Assembly (NCBI GenBank): GCA_002708995.1
Contig: PAPT01000005.1
Coordinates: forward strand, 1 to 64,000
Direction: 5' to 3'
Length of the DNA: 64,000 bases
Source of the DNA: Geminicoccus sp.
GTDB lineage: Bacteria; Pseudomonadota; Alphaproteobacteria; UBA7985
Position 1 is the first letter of the stretch; every line of letters starts with the position of its first letter. A model generated the notes under the pieces. It saw only the letters and a program-made list of their open reading frames with translations, was not told the DNA's origin and did not search any database. The translations under genes were made by a program, and so were the position numbers. Below, piece after piece: positions 42,159 through 51,362 of the stretch.

Positions 42159-43526
42159 GTGCGCCTCGCTGCTGTTGTTCAAATGCTGAAGGTTGCCGTT
42201 CCGGCCGGCCTCGCCCTCGTCCTGTGGGGCGGGCTCGCGGCCAACGTGCCGCTGCGCGCTGGGACGGCACAGGCCCAGACGCACGCTCAGACCTTTGACC
42301 ATCCGAGCATCAGCGGTATCGCCGTCAGTCCGAGCTATCAGCGCACCCGGATTTCCATCGGGGTCGACAAAACGCTGGCCTATCGCCTCGCGCTCGCGGA
42401 GGCCCCCGACCGCCTGATCCTCGACATGCCGACCGTTAATTGGGCCATCCAGCCCGGCAACCTGCCCCAGCCCGGCGGGGTTGTCCGCTCAGTGCGCTAC
42501 GGTCACCAGACTGCGCAGACGTCGCGCATCATTTTCGACCTGTTCGAACCGGTCGCGGTCGCCAATGCGCTGATCCTTGATCAGAGCGGCACCAACCGGC
42601 ATTCGCTGGAGATCGAGCTTAAGCCTCTGGCGGAGATCGCCACCGACGCGACCCAAAATCAGAACCCGGACACCTTCGGCGTTACCCAGCCGCTGCAAAC
42701 CTCGCGCTCCAGCGCCGACGGGATGCCGGTGACACAGATACTGCGCCACAATACCAGCGAAGCCGCGTCCATGCTGCCCGTGCAGAGCTTTGATCGGGGC
42801 CTGCCCGTGCCCGCGATCCGGCCGCCTGTGCCCGCGCAGGTGATTGGCCGCCGCATCGTCGTCCTCGATCCCGGCCACGGCGGCAAGGATCCCGGCGCGA
42901 CCAAGAACGGCATCCGGGAAAAGGATCTGACCCTCGCCACGGCCCGCGAGATCAAGAGCGCGCTCGAAGCCACCGGCCGCTACGATGTGTACCTGACCCG
43001 GGAGGGGGATACCTACATCAAGCTGCGCGACCGCTACGAAATCGGTCGCGGGCATCAGGCCGATCTGTTCATCTCCATCCACGCCGACGCCAACCCACGC
43101 CGCTCCGCGCGCGGTGCATCGGTCTACACGCTCTCCGATGACGCCTCGGATGCCGAGGCTGCGGCCCTGGCGCTGCGCGAGAACAAGTCCGATTTCATTG
43201 CCGGCCTGCCGGTTAGCGAACGCTCGGACGGCCTGATGTCGATCCTGCTCGATCTGGCCCACCGCGAGACCCTGAATTCGTCGGCGCAGGCCGCCGAGAT
43301 TTTCAGCGAGGAACTACAGAAATCATGGGTCACCATCGACCCGCCCCACCGCTACGCCGGCTTTGCCGTGCTCAAGGCGCCGGACATGCCATCGCTGCTG
43401 CTGGAAATGGGCTTTGTCACCAACGCACAGGACGCCGACATGCTGCGCACGTCCCGCAGCCGCAAGCCGCTGGTGCGCGGCATCGCTGACGCCATCGACC
43501 GTTATTTTGCCACGCCCTTGCAGTAG
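42159..43526 (+). CDS. amiC: N-acetylmuramoyl-L-alanine amidase (AmiC-like)
   Basis: A zinc amidase of about 455 residues that cuts the bond between muramic acid and the stem peptide, acting in the periplasm on septal peptidoglycan. A hydrophobic signal (VPAGLALVLWGGLAANVPLRAGTAQA) precedes an AMIN domain (ISGIAVSPSYQRTRISIGVDKTLAYRL). A linker leads to the Amidase_3 catalytic domain. The domain shows RIVVLDPGHGGKDPGATKNGIREKDLTLA with the zinc histidine and glutamate, LFISIHADANPRRSARG, and the catalytic glutamate in LLLEMGFVTNAQDADML. The start is uncertain: a GTG at 42159 has AAGGA upstream, and an ATG at 42183 is possible. It is followed by mrcA, as in many alphaproteobacteria. Confidence 0.9.
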   Translation: MRLAAVVQMLKVAVPAGLALVLWGGLAANVPLRAGTAQAQTHAQTFDHPSISGIAVSPSYQRTRISIGVDKTLAYRLALAEAPDRLILDMPTVNWAIQPGNLPQPGGVVRSVRYGHQTAQTSRIIFDLFEPVAVANALILDQSGTNRHSLEIELKPLAEIATDATQNQNPDTFGVTQPLQTSRSSADGMPVTQILRHNTSEAASMLPVQSFDRGLPVPAIRPPVPAQVIGRRIVVLDPGHGGKDPGATKNGIREKDLTLATAREIKSALEATGRYDVYLTREGDTYIKLRDRYEIGRGHQADLFISIHADANPRRSARGASVYTLSDDASDAEAAALALRENKSDFIAGLPVSERSDGLMSILLDLAHRETLNSSAQAAEIFSEELQKSWVTIDPPHRYAGFAVLKAPDMPSLLLEMGFVTNAQDADMLRTSRSRKPLVRGIADAIDRYFATPLQ

Positions 43527-43645
43527 AGGCGTGGCGCGCGCATCTAAATCTGATAGTTATGCGGCGATTCAGATCGCCCAGCGGGTGTCGGCCCCTCGTT
43601 GGGCCCCACCCGATCAAATGACGAACCAACCGAGTAACCCACTGC

Positions 43646-43672
43646 CCCACTGCCCCACTGACCCACCGACCG
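43646..43672. repeat. Short tandem repeat between amiC and mrcA (CCCCACTG type)
   Basis: The gap between amiC and mrcA contains ACCCACTGCCCCACTGCCCCACTGACCCACCGACCGACTG, about three near-perfect copies of an 8-bp unit followed by decayed ones. The unit shares its C-rich/TG character with the TGCCCCC tract in the PhnB-like gene. No function is apparent. Confidence 0.6.
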
Positions 43673-43710
43673 ACTGAGCCGCCCGGCGGCGACCGGAGAC
43701 ACAGAGCCCC

Positions 43711-46191
43711 ATGGTCTCGTTTGCCCTGAGAACCCTGCGATTCCTGTTCATGACCCTGCTGCTGGGGATCGTGCTGGTCTTCCTGCTGCTCGCAGGCGGA
43801 TGTGGTTACATGTACTACCGCTACGGCCATGACCTGCCGGATCACGAAGTGGTTCAGGACTACCAACCCAAGGTGATCACCCGGCTGCATGCCGCCGACG
43901 GCGCGCTCATGGCCGAATTTGCCGAGGAACGGCGACTGTTCATCCCGATCGAGCAGGTGCCGGAACACGTGGTCGAGGCCTTCATTTCGGCCGAGGACAA
44001 GGACTTCTTCCGCCACGGCGGGGTCGATTTCATCTCGCTGGGCAAGGTCATGCTGCGCAACGTCCAGCGCATGGTCGACGGCCGACGCCTCGCCGGGGCT
44101 TCGACCATCACCCAGCAGGTGGCCAAGAACTTCATCATCGGCGACAGCTATTCAGTCGAGCGCAAGATCCGCGAGGCCTTTATTGCCTGGCAGCTCGAAC
44201 GCGACCTGACCAAGGACGACATCCTTGAGCTCTATCTCAACGAGATTTTCTTTGGCCTGCGGGCTTACGGGCTGGCCGAAGCCTCGCTGGCCTACTTTGA
44301 CAAGGCAGTGGCCGACCTGACCGTTTCGGAATCGGCCTATCTGGCCGCCGTGATCAAAGGACCGTCGAACTACGAGCCTGACGACGAGGAAGAACTCGCC
44401 CGCGGCATGGACCGGCGCGCCTATGTCCTGCGCCAGATGGCCGAAAATGGCTATCTGGAGACCGAAGAAGCCGAGGCGCTCGCCGAAGTCGTGCCGGACT
44501 TCGACCTGCAGTTCCGCTCCAACGCTGCGGCGACCGATGAAACCGGCTATTTCAGCACCGAGGCCTATCGCCAGCTCTCGACCACCTATGGCCCGGACGT
44601 GGTTCGCACCGAAGGGCTGTCTGTGCGCACCACCATGGACACACGGCTGCAGGCGCTGGCGCAGCAAACGCTGCGCGACGGCCTGATCGACTACGACCGC
44701 CGCCACGGCTTCCGTGGTCCGGTGGGGCAGGTTGATCTCACCGACTGGCAGGGCGGTCTGGCGGCGTGGGAACGGCCCTACGACTTGCTCGACCTGCTGC
44801 CTGCTGCGATCATCGATATCGACGGCTCCACCGCTGTGCTCGGCTTCGAGGATGGTGGGACCGGCCGCCTGCCCTATGACGGCTATGTCTGGGCGCGGCC
44901 GAAAATCAGCGACGATGCCGTAGGTGAGGAACCCCGCCGGGTCGAGGATATCCTCAGCCCGGGTGACGTGGTGCTCGTCTCCGCCCGCGAGGACGGTGAT
45001 TTCACGCTTGAGCAAATCCCGGAAATCGAAGGCGCATTGATCGCCCTCGACCCCCACACCGGCCGGGTACTGGCGCTGGTCGGCGGCTACGCCTACGACC
45101 CCGCGCAGGGCGCCCTGAACCGCGCCACGCAGGCCGAGCGCCAGCCTGGCTCGACCTTCAAGCCCTTCGTCTACCTCGCCGCCATGGAACAGGGGCTGTC
45201 GCCGAATTCGACCGTGCTCGATAACCCATGGATCATCCCGGGCGCGGACGATGAACCTGACTGGCGGCCGCAGAACTACGACGGCACCTTTTGGGGGCGC
45301 CAGCCGCTGTATAAGGGGCTGGAGTGGTCGCGCAACCTGATGACAATTCGACTGGCCAACGAAGTCGGCATGGGCCGGATCGTGGAAATCGCGCAGGACT
45401 TCGGGATCGACGACAGCCTCCCGCCCTATCTCTCCATTTCGCTGGGTACGGCCGAAACCACACTGATGGATCTCACCAGCGCTTACGGGATGCTGGTCAA
45501 CGGCGGCAAGCAGATCGAACCCACGCTGATCGACCGGGTGCAGGATCGCTATGGCAGGACGCTGTTCCGGCACGAGCGCCGCAACTGCGCGGGCTGCAAT
45601 GATGCCGAGGACTGGGACCGGACCAGCATGCCCGTGGTCTTCGAACACGGGGAGCAGGTGACCAGCGAGCTGGCGGCTTACCACGTGGTGTCGATGCTGC
45701 GCGGCGTGGTGGAACGTGGCACAGCCGCACGGCGAGTCGGGCTGGTCGTCGATCGGCCGGTAGGCGGCAAGACCGGCACCACGCAGGAGTCCAAGGACGC
45801 CTGGTTCATCGGCTTTTCGCCGGATCTGGTGGTCGGGGTCTACGTCGGCTTTGACCAGCCCCGGTCGCTGGGGGCCAAGGAATCCGGCGGCAAGTCAGCC
45901 TCACCCATTTTCGCGGCCTTCATCAACGGCGCGCTTGCAGACACCCCAGTGACCCAGTTCCGCTACCCGGTTGGCGTTCCGATTTCGAACATCGACCCGC
46001 GCACCGGCGTGATCGACGTGCGCATGGTGGCGGACGACGGCCGGGTGATCGGCGAAGGCGAAGAATCCCGCGAAGCCGTGAGCGGCAGCCGCGGCTCGCG
46101 CCAGTCGGGCGGCAGCGCGTCAGAAAATTCGACGACGTCGGGCAGCCGATCCGGGAGTAACGCCGTCAGCGAAGCTGACGCCATCTTCTGA
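43711..46191 (+). CDS. mrcA: Penicillin-binding protein 1A (bifunctional)
   Basis: An 826-residue class A PBP that polymerises glycan strands and cross-links peptides in the periplasm. One N-terminal membrane helix (FLFMTLLLGIVLVFLLLAGGCGYMYY) precedes the GT51 transglycosylase, with VEAFISAEDKDFFRHGGVD and GASTITQQVAKNF. An OB-like insert is followed by the transpeptidase, whose active-site serine is in QPGSTFKPFVYLAA near residue 481. SLGTAETTLMDLTSAYGMLVNGG and the KTG motif GGKTGTTQESKDAWFIGF near 686 complete the site. The C-terminal tail is Ser/Gly-rich and disordered. It forms a block with amiC and, divergently, rne. Confidence 0.95.
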   Translation: MVSFALRTLRFLFMTLLLGIVLVFLLLAGGCGYMYYRYGHDLPDHEVVQDYQPKVITRLHAADGALMAEFAEERRLFIPIEQVPEHVVEAFISAEDKDFFRHGGVDFISLGKVMLRNVQRMVDGRRLAGASTITQQVAKNFIIGDSYSVERKIREAFIAWQLERDLTKDDILELYLNEIFFGLRAYGLAEASLAYFDKAVADLTVSESAYLAAVIKGPSNYEPDDEEELARGMDRRAYVLRQMAENGYLETEEAEALAEVVPDFDLQFRSNAAATDETGYFSTEAYRQLSTTYGPDVVRTEGLSVRTTMDTRLQALAQQTLRDGLIDYDRRHGFRGPVGQVDLTDWQGGLAAWERPYDLLDLLPAAIIDIDGSTAVLGFEDGGTGRLPYDGYVWARPKISDDAVGEEPRRVEDILSPGDVVLVSAREDGDFTLEQIPEIEGALIALDPHTGRVLALVGGYAYDPAQGALNRATQAERQPGSTFKPFVYLAAMEQGLSPNSTVLDNPWIIPGADDEPDWRPQNYDGTFWGRQPLYKGLEWSRNLMTIRLANEVGMGRIVEIAQDFGIDDSLPPYLSISLGTAETTLMDLTSAYGMLVNGGKQIEPTLIDRVQDRYGRTLFRHERRNCAGCNDAEDWDRTSMPVVFEHGEQVTSELAAYHVVSMLRGVVERGTAARRVGLVVDRPVGGKTGTTQESKDAWFIGFSPDLVVGVYVGFDQPRSLGAKESGGKSASPIFAAFINGALADTPVTQFRYPVGVPISNIDPRTGVIDVRMVADDGRVIGEGEESREAVSGSRGSRQSGGSASENSTTSGSRSGSNAVSEADAIF

Positions 46192-46202
46192 CAGTCGACC
46201 GT

Positions 46203-46457
46203 TCAGCCGCCGGTGACCGGCGGGAACACGGCGACTTCATCGCCAGCATGAATGAGCGTATCCGGCTCGGCAAAGACCTGATTGACCGCAACGCGGAGCT
46301 TGGCGCGCTGCTCCAGCGCCCGGGCGTGCCCCGGCCCCAGACTGGGCAGCCAGTCGAGCAGCGCCTGAACCGTCATCGGGCTGCCGGGAAGGGTCTGGCG
46401 TTCCTCGTCGAGGCCGATCTGAACCCGGACCCAGGCGAAATATAACAGGCGGATCAT
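46203..46457 (-). CDS. MoaD/ThiS-family sulfur carrier protein
   Basis: An 84-residue beta-grasp protein ending in the diagnostic GG (EVAVFPPVTGG), whose C-terminus is activated as a thiocarboxylate. The overall order (MIRLLYFAWVRVQIG...VNQVFAEPDTLIHAGDEVAVFPPV) matches MoaD, the small subunit of molybdopterin synthase. No MoaE or other molybdenum-cofactor gene is adjacent. It converges with mrcA, leaving 11 bp. The ATG at 46457 is 6 bases behind AGGA, and a GTG precedes it directly. Assignment to MoaD rather than another carrier is likely but not proven. Confidence 0.82.
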   Translation of the reverse strand: MIRLLYFAWVRVQIGLDEERQTLPGSPMTVQALLDWLPSLGPGHARALEQRAKLRVAVNQVFAEPDTLIHAGDEVAVFPPVTGG

Positions 46458-46672
46458 CACGTTTCCTAGTCAGCCCCGATGATGGACGTGTGCTGCCCGC
46501 ATTTTGCCATGCTTAGGGTCCTTGGCTTCCTGCAAGCAACGAATGACATAACTGTGAATGACCAAGCACAAAAAACTGGTCTACAGCGTTGGGAATATCG
46601 CCGGGTCCGACTAGATAAACAAGCAGTCGGTTCTCACCAAAGCGCGGTTTCCCGGGGGAGTAAACAATTCGC

Positions 46673-48976
46673 ATGATCCCAGCCATCTCAGATGCTGGCC
46701 ACCACAGTGTGCACGCCGGGCCTCGCCCGGGTGTTGGCCGGTGGATGCGGGTGCTGTCTGGCGCGTTCGTGGCCATGATTTTTGCGATGCTGCTCCCCCT
46801 GTCGGCACCGCCGGCGTCCGCGCAGAGTGAGCGCCTCTCCGAGCAGGAGCGCCGGATCAGCGGGCTGGTCAAAACCGGGCGCGCTATGCTGTCCAACCAG
46901 CAGTACGCCCGCGCCTACAAACACTTCCTCACCTACACCCGGCAGGAACCCGAGGAAGCGCGGCTCTACCGCTGGCTGGTGCTCTCCAGCATCTACGCCG
47001 AGCGCAAGGATGCCTTGACCGAGCTTATGACCGAGGCCGCCGCGCAGGCCGAGGCCACGACCAAGCTGCCCTTCCTGCCCGATCTCGCTTATTATGCGCT
47101 GGCTGAGCTAGCCATGGCTGAGGGCGATATCGCCGCCGTTCAGACCTTGTTGCAGGACTTTTCCGAACGCCGGGCGCCCTCCCCCGTATTGGTGCTGCTG
47201 GGGCAGGTTGCGCTGCTCAACAACAACTTCGACGATGCCCAGCGACTGGCGCAGGCCGCCGTACGCAAGGACCCTGGCGACCCGGAAGCCGAGCGGCTCG
47301 CCGCCATCTCCCGCGGTCTGAACACCATGACCACGCAGCTCGAGGAGATCATCCTCAACCCGGCAGCTTACGACTTCATGCGCCTGACCGAGCCCGAGGT
47401 GTTCGGCACAGCGCTGCTGCTGCCCTACCAGCCGCAGACACTGCAGGAGCGGGTCAGCACCCAGCTGATCGAAGCCTATCTGTCGATCGGCAACCGAAAT
47501 CCCGAACTGCGGCAGCTGGTCGACGTTTTCCGCCTGCTCGCCGATCTTTCAGTGGGCGGTGTCGAGAGCCTGCTCGAGATCGAAGCCAACGTGAATGAGT
47601 TGGCAGTTCTGTCGCCTGATTTTGCCGAGTCCGAGAGCTTCCTGAAGGTGCTGGAGCTGATCGGTCGCTTCTGGCTGGCAGTGCGCGAATACGAGCGTGC
47701 CTTCGACACCTTTGACCAGATTGCCCTGCTGCAAGAGCAACGCGGAGACGTGGCTGAATTCGCCTGCTCGCTGGTGATCCTCGGGCGGACGGCGACCCTG
47801 ATGGGGCGGCGCGACGAGGCCCGCGAATTCCGTGACCGCGCCCGCTCGGTGACCGAGCAGCTCTCGCAGAAGTCGCGCACGGACCTGCTACGGCCCTGGG
47901 GTCAGGCCTGGCCCTTCGTCGGCGTGGGTCTGCTAGCCCTGCTGACGCTGGTGTCGCTGGCCGGTACGCGGGTGCTGGCCCCGGGGCTGATCGCGCCACT
48001 GCGGCCTGCGGCGCCCAAGACGGCGCAGGCGCTCTCTAACCAAACGACCCGCCGGGTCTGGATCCGCAGCCTGCGGCTGATCGGCTTTGCGCTGCTGTTC
48101 GGCAGTCTGTTCGCCGCGCTGGCGCTGGGGGCGCTGGTGCTAGACTGGGCTGTGGTTGAACGCTTCCAGTGGCGGGATGAGACCTTTGCCTACAACCAGC
48201 TCTACGCCTGGACCGACGTGCCGCGGATGCTCGCCTTCGCCTTCGGTGGGGCCTGCCTGTTCGCAGCCGTCGTGCTGCTGATGCTGGCGACCCTGAAGCG
48301 GCAGACTGCGCCGGAAGTGGCGCAGCTGGTCGATGCCCGGATGGCGACCGGTGGCAGCCTCGAAGCCTATGTCACGGCGCTGGGCGCAGAAGGTGTTCAA
48401 GCTGGTGCTAGTGCTGGTGCGGGTGCCGTTGCCGCGCGGAACCCGGCGCTCGTGCGTCGCGCGGAAGCCGTTACCGAAGGCGGCCTGCCCGGGTTCATTT
48501 TTCCATTCGCGCTGAGCCCGCTCCTGTTAGCAGCCGGGCTGGTCCTGCTGTCTTCGGTGCTGACGGGTTACCGTTTCCTGCCCACCCCCGAACAGCCAAC
48601 CCCGCCGCTGTGCGATCCCGATACCTACGTGCCGCCGCCGTTCTTGCAGGCAAGCCAGCCGCCACCACCCCAGCAGCAGCAGCGTCAGGCACCGATGGGC
48701 GGGGACAGCGAGGGCGAAACCGGCCTCGACGTATCCGACAGCGAAGTGCCCGACAGTGCCCTAGACGAGCTGCCGTTCGAGCGCTCGGTCGGCGGTCTGG
48801 ACGACGCTGGTGAGCCGCTGGACTACTACACCCGCCTGCCCGATCGGCAGTTCGATATCGACCGCTCCACCGGCGTGGACAGCAACACCAACCGCTCGGG
48901 GGCCTACCGCCTCGAAGACACCGGCTTAAGTCCCAGACAGGCGGTGCCGGACCGCTACCGCGGGCGCTGGGACTGA
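46673..48976 (+). CDS. TPR-containing membrane protein, first gene of MoxR/vWA operon
   Basis: A 767-residue protein. A signal-like segment (MRVLSGAFVAMIFAMLLPLSAPPASA) precedes a periplasmic-type helical region with TPR-like units (TGRAMLSNQQYARAYKHFLTYTRQEPEEARLYRWLVLSS, VLLGQVALLNNNFDDAQRLAQAAVRKDPGDPEAERL). Four hydrophobic segments follow: WPFVGVGLLALLTLVSL, IGFALLFGSLFAALALGALVL, MLAFAFGGACLFAAVVLLMLATL and FPFALSPLLLAAGLVLLSSVL. The tail is Pro/Gln-rich and acidic. I know no named family for the whole protein. Its place at the head of the operon suggests a scaffold or partner for the MoxR ATPase and vWA proteins. An ATG at 46745 is an alternative start. Confidence 0.7.
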   Translation: MIPAISDAGHHSVHAGPRPGVGRWMRVLSGAFVAMIFAMLLPLSAPPASAQSERLSEQERRISGLVKTGRAMLSNQQYARAYKHFLTYTRQEPEEARLYRWLVLSSIYAERKDALTELMTEAAAQAEATTKLPFLPDLAYYALAELAMAEGDIAAVQTLLQDFSERRAPSPVLVLLGQVALLNNNFDDAQRLAQAAVRKDPGDPEAERLAAISRGLNTMTTQLEEIILNPAAYDFMRLTEPEVFGTALLLPYQPQTLQERVSTQLIEAYLSIGNRNPELRQLVDVFRLLADLSVGGVESLLEIEANVNELAVLSPDFAESESFLKVLELIGRFWLAVREYERAFDTFDQIALLQEQRGDVAEFACSLVILGRTATLMGRRDEAREFRDRARSVTEQLSQKSRTDLLRPWGQAWPFVGVGLLALLTLVSLAGTRVLAPGLIAPLRPAAPKTAQALSNQTTRRVWIRSLRLIGFALLFGSLFAALALGALVLDWAVVERFQWRDETFAYNQLYAWTDVPRMLAFAFGGACLFAAVVLLMLATLKRQTAPEVAQLVDARMATGGSLEAYVTALGAEGVQAGASAGAGAVAARNPALVRRAEAVTEGGLPGFIFPFALSPLLLAAGLVLLSSVLTGYRFLPTPEQPTPPLCDPDTYVPPPFLQASQPPPPQQQQRQAPMGGDSEGETGLDVSDSEVPDSALDELPFERSVGGLDDAGEPLDYYTRLPDRQFDIDRSTGVDSNTNRSGAYRLEDTGLSPRQAVPDRYRGRWD

Positions 48977-49070
48977 CCGACCAGCGACCTGAAAGACGCG
49001 CAGCGCCGGTGGGCGCCGCTCCGCAGAGAAGAAAACGCAACCTTTGAGCCCTGATGGCAGAGACAGAAAA

Positions 49071-50243
49071 ATGACTGAAGAGACCATGACCGACGCGACC
49101 CCTGAAGCCGCTGCTGAGCCTATGGCCGAAACCGCCGCCGCACCCGCAGAGGCAGCTGCCCGGCTCGATCAGGCCGCCATCGACCGCTTTGCCGGCCGCT
49201 TTGCCAGCATCGCCGCCGAAGTGCGCAAGGACATACTTTCGCCCGAGGGCGAGGAAGACTTCGTTGCCGAGCTGCTGACGGCGTTGTTCGCGCGCGGCCA
49301 CGTGCTGCTCGAATCGCGGCCGGGTCTGGGCAAGACCACGCTGGTGCGCTCGCTGGGGGCAGCGCTGGGGCTGCAGTTCGGCCGGGTCCAGTTCACCCCG
49401 GACCTGATGCCGGCGGATATCACCGGCACCACCATTCTGCGCACCGATGAGCGCGGCGGCCTATATCCCGAATTCCAGCCTGGCCCGATCTTCGCCAACG
49501 TCCTGCTCGCCGACGAAATCAACCGCGCCAGCCCGAAGACGCAGGCGGCGCTGCTCGAAGCCATGGCCGAGCGGCAGATGACCGTTGCCGGCACCACCTA
49601 CAAACCCGGCCAAAAATACACAGACGGCTCGGGTGACGTCGCCGACGCCGATACCGGCAGCGATGCCGCGGGCCTGTTCCACGTGCTCGCCACCCAGAAC
49701 CCGATCGAGCAGGAAGGCACCTATCCTCTGCCGGAGGCGCAGCTCGACCGCTTCTTCTACAAGCTGGTGATCCCGTCTCCGGACGACGGCCTGCTCGCCG
49801 ATATCGTCACCCACACCACGGGGGTGCAGCGGGAGAAGTCAGAGACCGCCCAGCACGTCGACGGCCTGAGCTTCGAGGAGCTGCAAGGGCTACAGGCGCT
49901 GCCGCCGCTGGTCGAAACCCCGCAGAGTGCGCTGAATTTCGCCGTGCAGCTGTGTCAGGTGCTGAACCCGGTCAGCGGGCGACCCAGCGCGCTGGCCGCC
50001 GCAAATGAATACGTGATGTATGGCCCGTCGCCGCGCGGGGCGCAGGCCCTGATCCTCGCCGCAAAGGTGCGCGCGCTGGTCGAAGGTCTCCCCAACATCA
50101 ACGCCGACCTGATCGCCAAGTTTTCCGGTCCGGCCCTGCGCCACCGGGTGATCCTAAACCACCGCGCCGCCATCGACGGCATGGACAGCGACAGCCTGAT
50201 CGCCGCTGCGATCCAGCACCTCCGCGACGCGGATCAGGGCTAG
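49071..50243 (+). CDS. MoxR-family AAA+ ATPase
   Basis: A 390-residue AAA+ ATPase of the MoxR family, chaperone-like enzymes that work with vWA-domain proteins. After an Ala/Glu-rich leader come Walker [39 protein letters not shown], Walker [36 protein letters not shown] and sensor 1 [49 protein letters not shown] is the typical late MoxR motif. The spacer [11 protein letters not shown] between Walker B and sensor 1 is a small insertion. The ATG at 49071 is chosen; the track start (49044) is a TTG and a further ATG lies at 49086. The DUF58 gene follows after 12 bp. Confidence 0.9.
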   Translation: MTEETMTDATPEAAAEPMAETAAAPAEAAARLDQAAIDRFAGRFASIAAEVRKDILSPEGEEDFVAELLTALFARGHVLLESRPGLGKTTLVRSLGAALGLQFGRVQFTPDLMPADITGTTILRTDERGGLYPEFQPGPIFANVLLADEINRASPKTQAALLEAMAERQMTVAGTTYKPGQKYTDGSGDVADADTGSDAAGLFHVLATQNPIEQEGTYPLPEAQLDRFFYKLVIPSPDDGLLADIVTHTTGVQREKSETAQHVDGLSFEELQGLQALPPLVETPQSALNFAVQLCQVLNPVSGRPSALAAANEYVMYGPSPRGAQALILAAKVRALVEGLPNINADLIAKFSGPALRHRVILNHRAAIDGMDSDSLIAAAIQHLRDADQG

Positions 50244-50255
50244 GACCAGCGACCC

Positions 50256-51359
50256 TTGGCACAGCCCCAGAACCCGCAATCGACCGGCCAGACCCCAGCA
50301 CACCGACGGCTCGACAACCTCGACCCGGCGATCCTGCGCGCAGTCGGTGACCTGAGCCTGCCGCCGCTGTGGGTGCCGCCGCAGGGCCTGTCGATTGGCA
50401 GTCACCTCAACAAGCTTGATGGCGACAGCTTCGAGTTCAAGCAGCACCGAACGTACACCCCGGGCGATGACGTCCGCCGGGTCGACTGGGCGCTCTATGG
50501 CCGGTCCAAGCGGCTCTACACCCGACTGGTTCAGGACGAGCACCTGCCCCGACTGCTGCTGGCGCTCGATACGTCGGCGTCGATGGCGACCGGCGGCTGG
50601 TGGGACAAGTTCCGGGCGACGATCGAGCTGTGCCTGCAGCTGGCGCTGATCGGGCTGAACAGTGGCTATGCCGTGCGGGTTCTACCCTTTGGCGAGAGTG
50701 TCGCCAGCGAGGGCGCCATCAACGTCATTCACCCACGGCAATTGCTGGGCTCCCTGCGCCAGCGCCTCGCCGGCCTGGAACCCTCCGGGCCAACCAACTT
50801 CGACGCGCTCGGGCAGGCCTCGCTGGATTGGCGCAATCAGGGGGCGATGGTCGTGGTCCTGACCGACCTGCTGCAGGACGTCGACGACGAGGCGCTGAAC
50901 GAACCGATGCCTGAAAACCTTCCCGGCCTGCCGCTGACGGCGAGCGAACGCCGGCACCTCGGCAGCGTGCGCCCGCAGGCGCGCCGACGCCTGCTGCTCT
51001 CCAGCCAGATAGTGGCGCGGTCGCTGCGGTTCATGAGCCACCCCAACATTCGCGGCGTGCTGTGTCAGGTCTCCGGCCAGCAGGATCAGGACCTCAGCCA
51101 GGCGCGCCAGATCATCGACATGGAAAGTGGTGTGCTGCAGCGCCTCGCCTTCACCCGCGCAGCATCACGCGCCTACCGCCGCATTCGTCTTGCCCACGCG
51201 GCGGGGCTCGCCGGGGCCGCGCGCAGCCTCAATCTGGGCCACGCGTCGTTCAATGCCTACGACCAGCCCGACCACAACCGCTCGGCGGTGCAGCAGATCC
51301 TGACCGCTGTGGCCAGCCAGGGCTACGCGGGTGAACCGGCGAATATCGAGGCGGCCTGA
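50256..51359 (+). CDS. DUF58 domain protein
   Basis: A 367-residue cytoplasmic protein with the DUF58 signature, which partners MoxR ATPases in many genomes. The region GLSIGSHLNKLDGDSFEFKQHRTYTPGDDVRRVDWALYGRSKRLYTRLVQDEHLPRLLLALDTSASMATG holds the conserved DxRxxDW core and a vWA-like metal site (DTSASM). The remainder is a vWA-like fold with VVLTDLLQD. There is no membrane helix. The start is the TTG at 50256, since no ATG lies nearby in frame; AGGA precedes it. Only 3 bp separate its stop from the next start, so expression is tightly linked. Confidence 0.88.
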   Translation: MAQPQNPQSTGQTPAHRRLDNLDPAILRAVGDLSLPPLWVPPQGLSIGSHLNKLDGDSFEFKQHRTYTPGDDVRRVDWALYGRSKRLYTRLVQDEHLPRLLLALDTSASMATGGWWDKFRATIELCLQLALIGLNSGYAVRVLPFGESVASEGAINVIHPRQLLGSLRQRLAGLEPSGPTNFDALGQASLDWRNQGAMVVVLTDLLQDVDDEALNEPMPENLPGLPLTASERRHLGSVRPQARRRLLLSSQIVARSLRFMSHPNIRGVLCQVSGQQDQDLSQARQIIDMESGVLQRLAFTRAASRAYRRIRLAHAAGLAGAARSLNLGHASFNAYDQPDHNRSAVQQILTAVASQGYAGEPANIEAA

Positions 51360-51362
51360 TCC

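Noticed and set aside
43417-44016. 199-residue minus-strand ORF across amiC end and mrcA start
   Set aside because: Antisense to two well-supported genes; its repetitive stretch comes from the C-rich tandem repeat.
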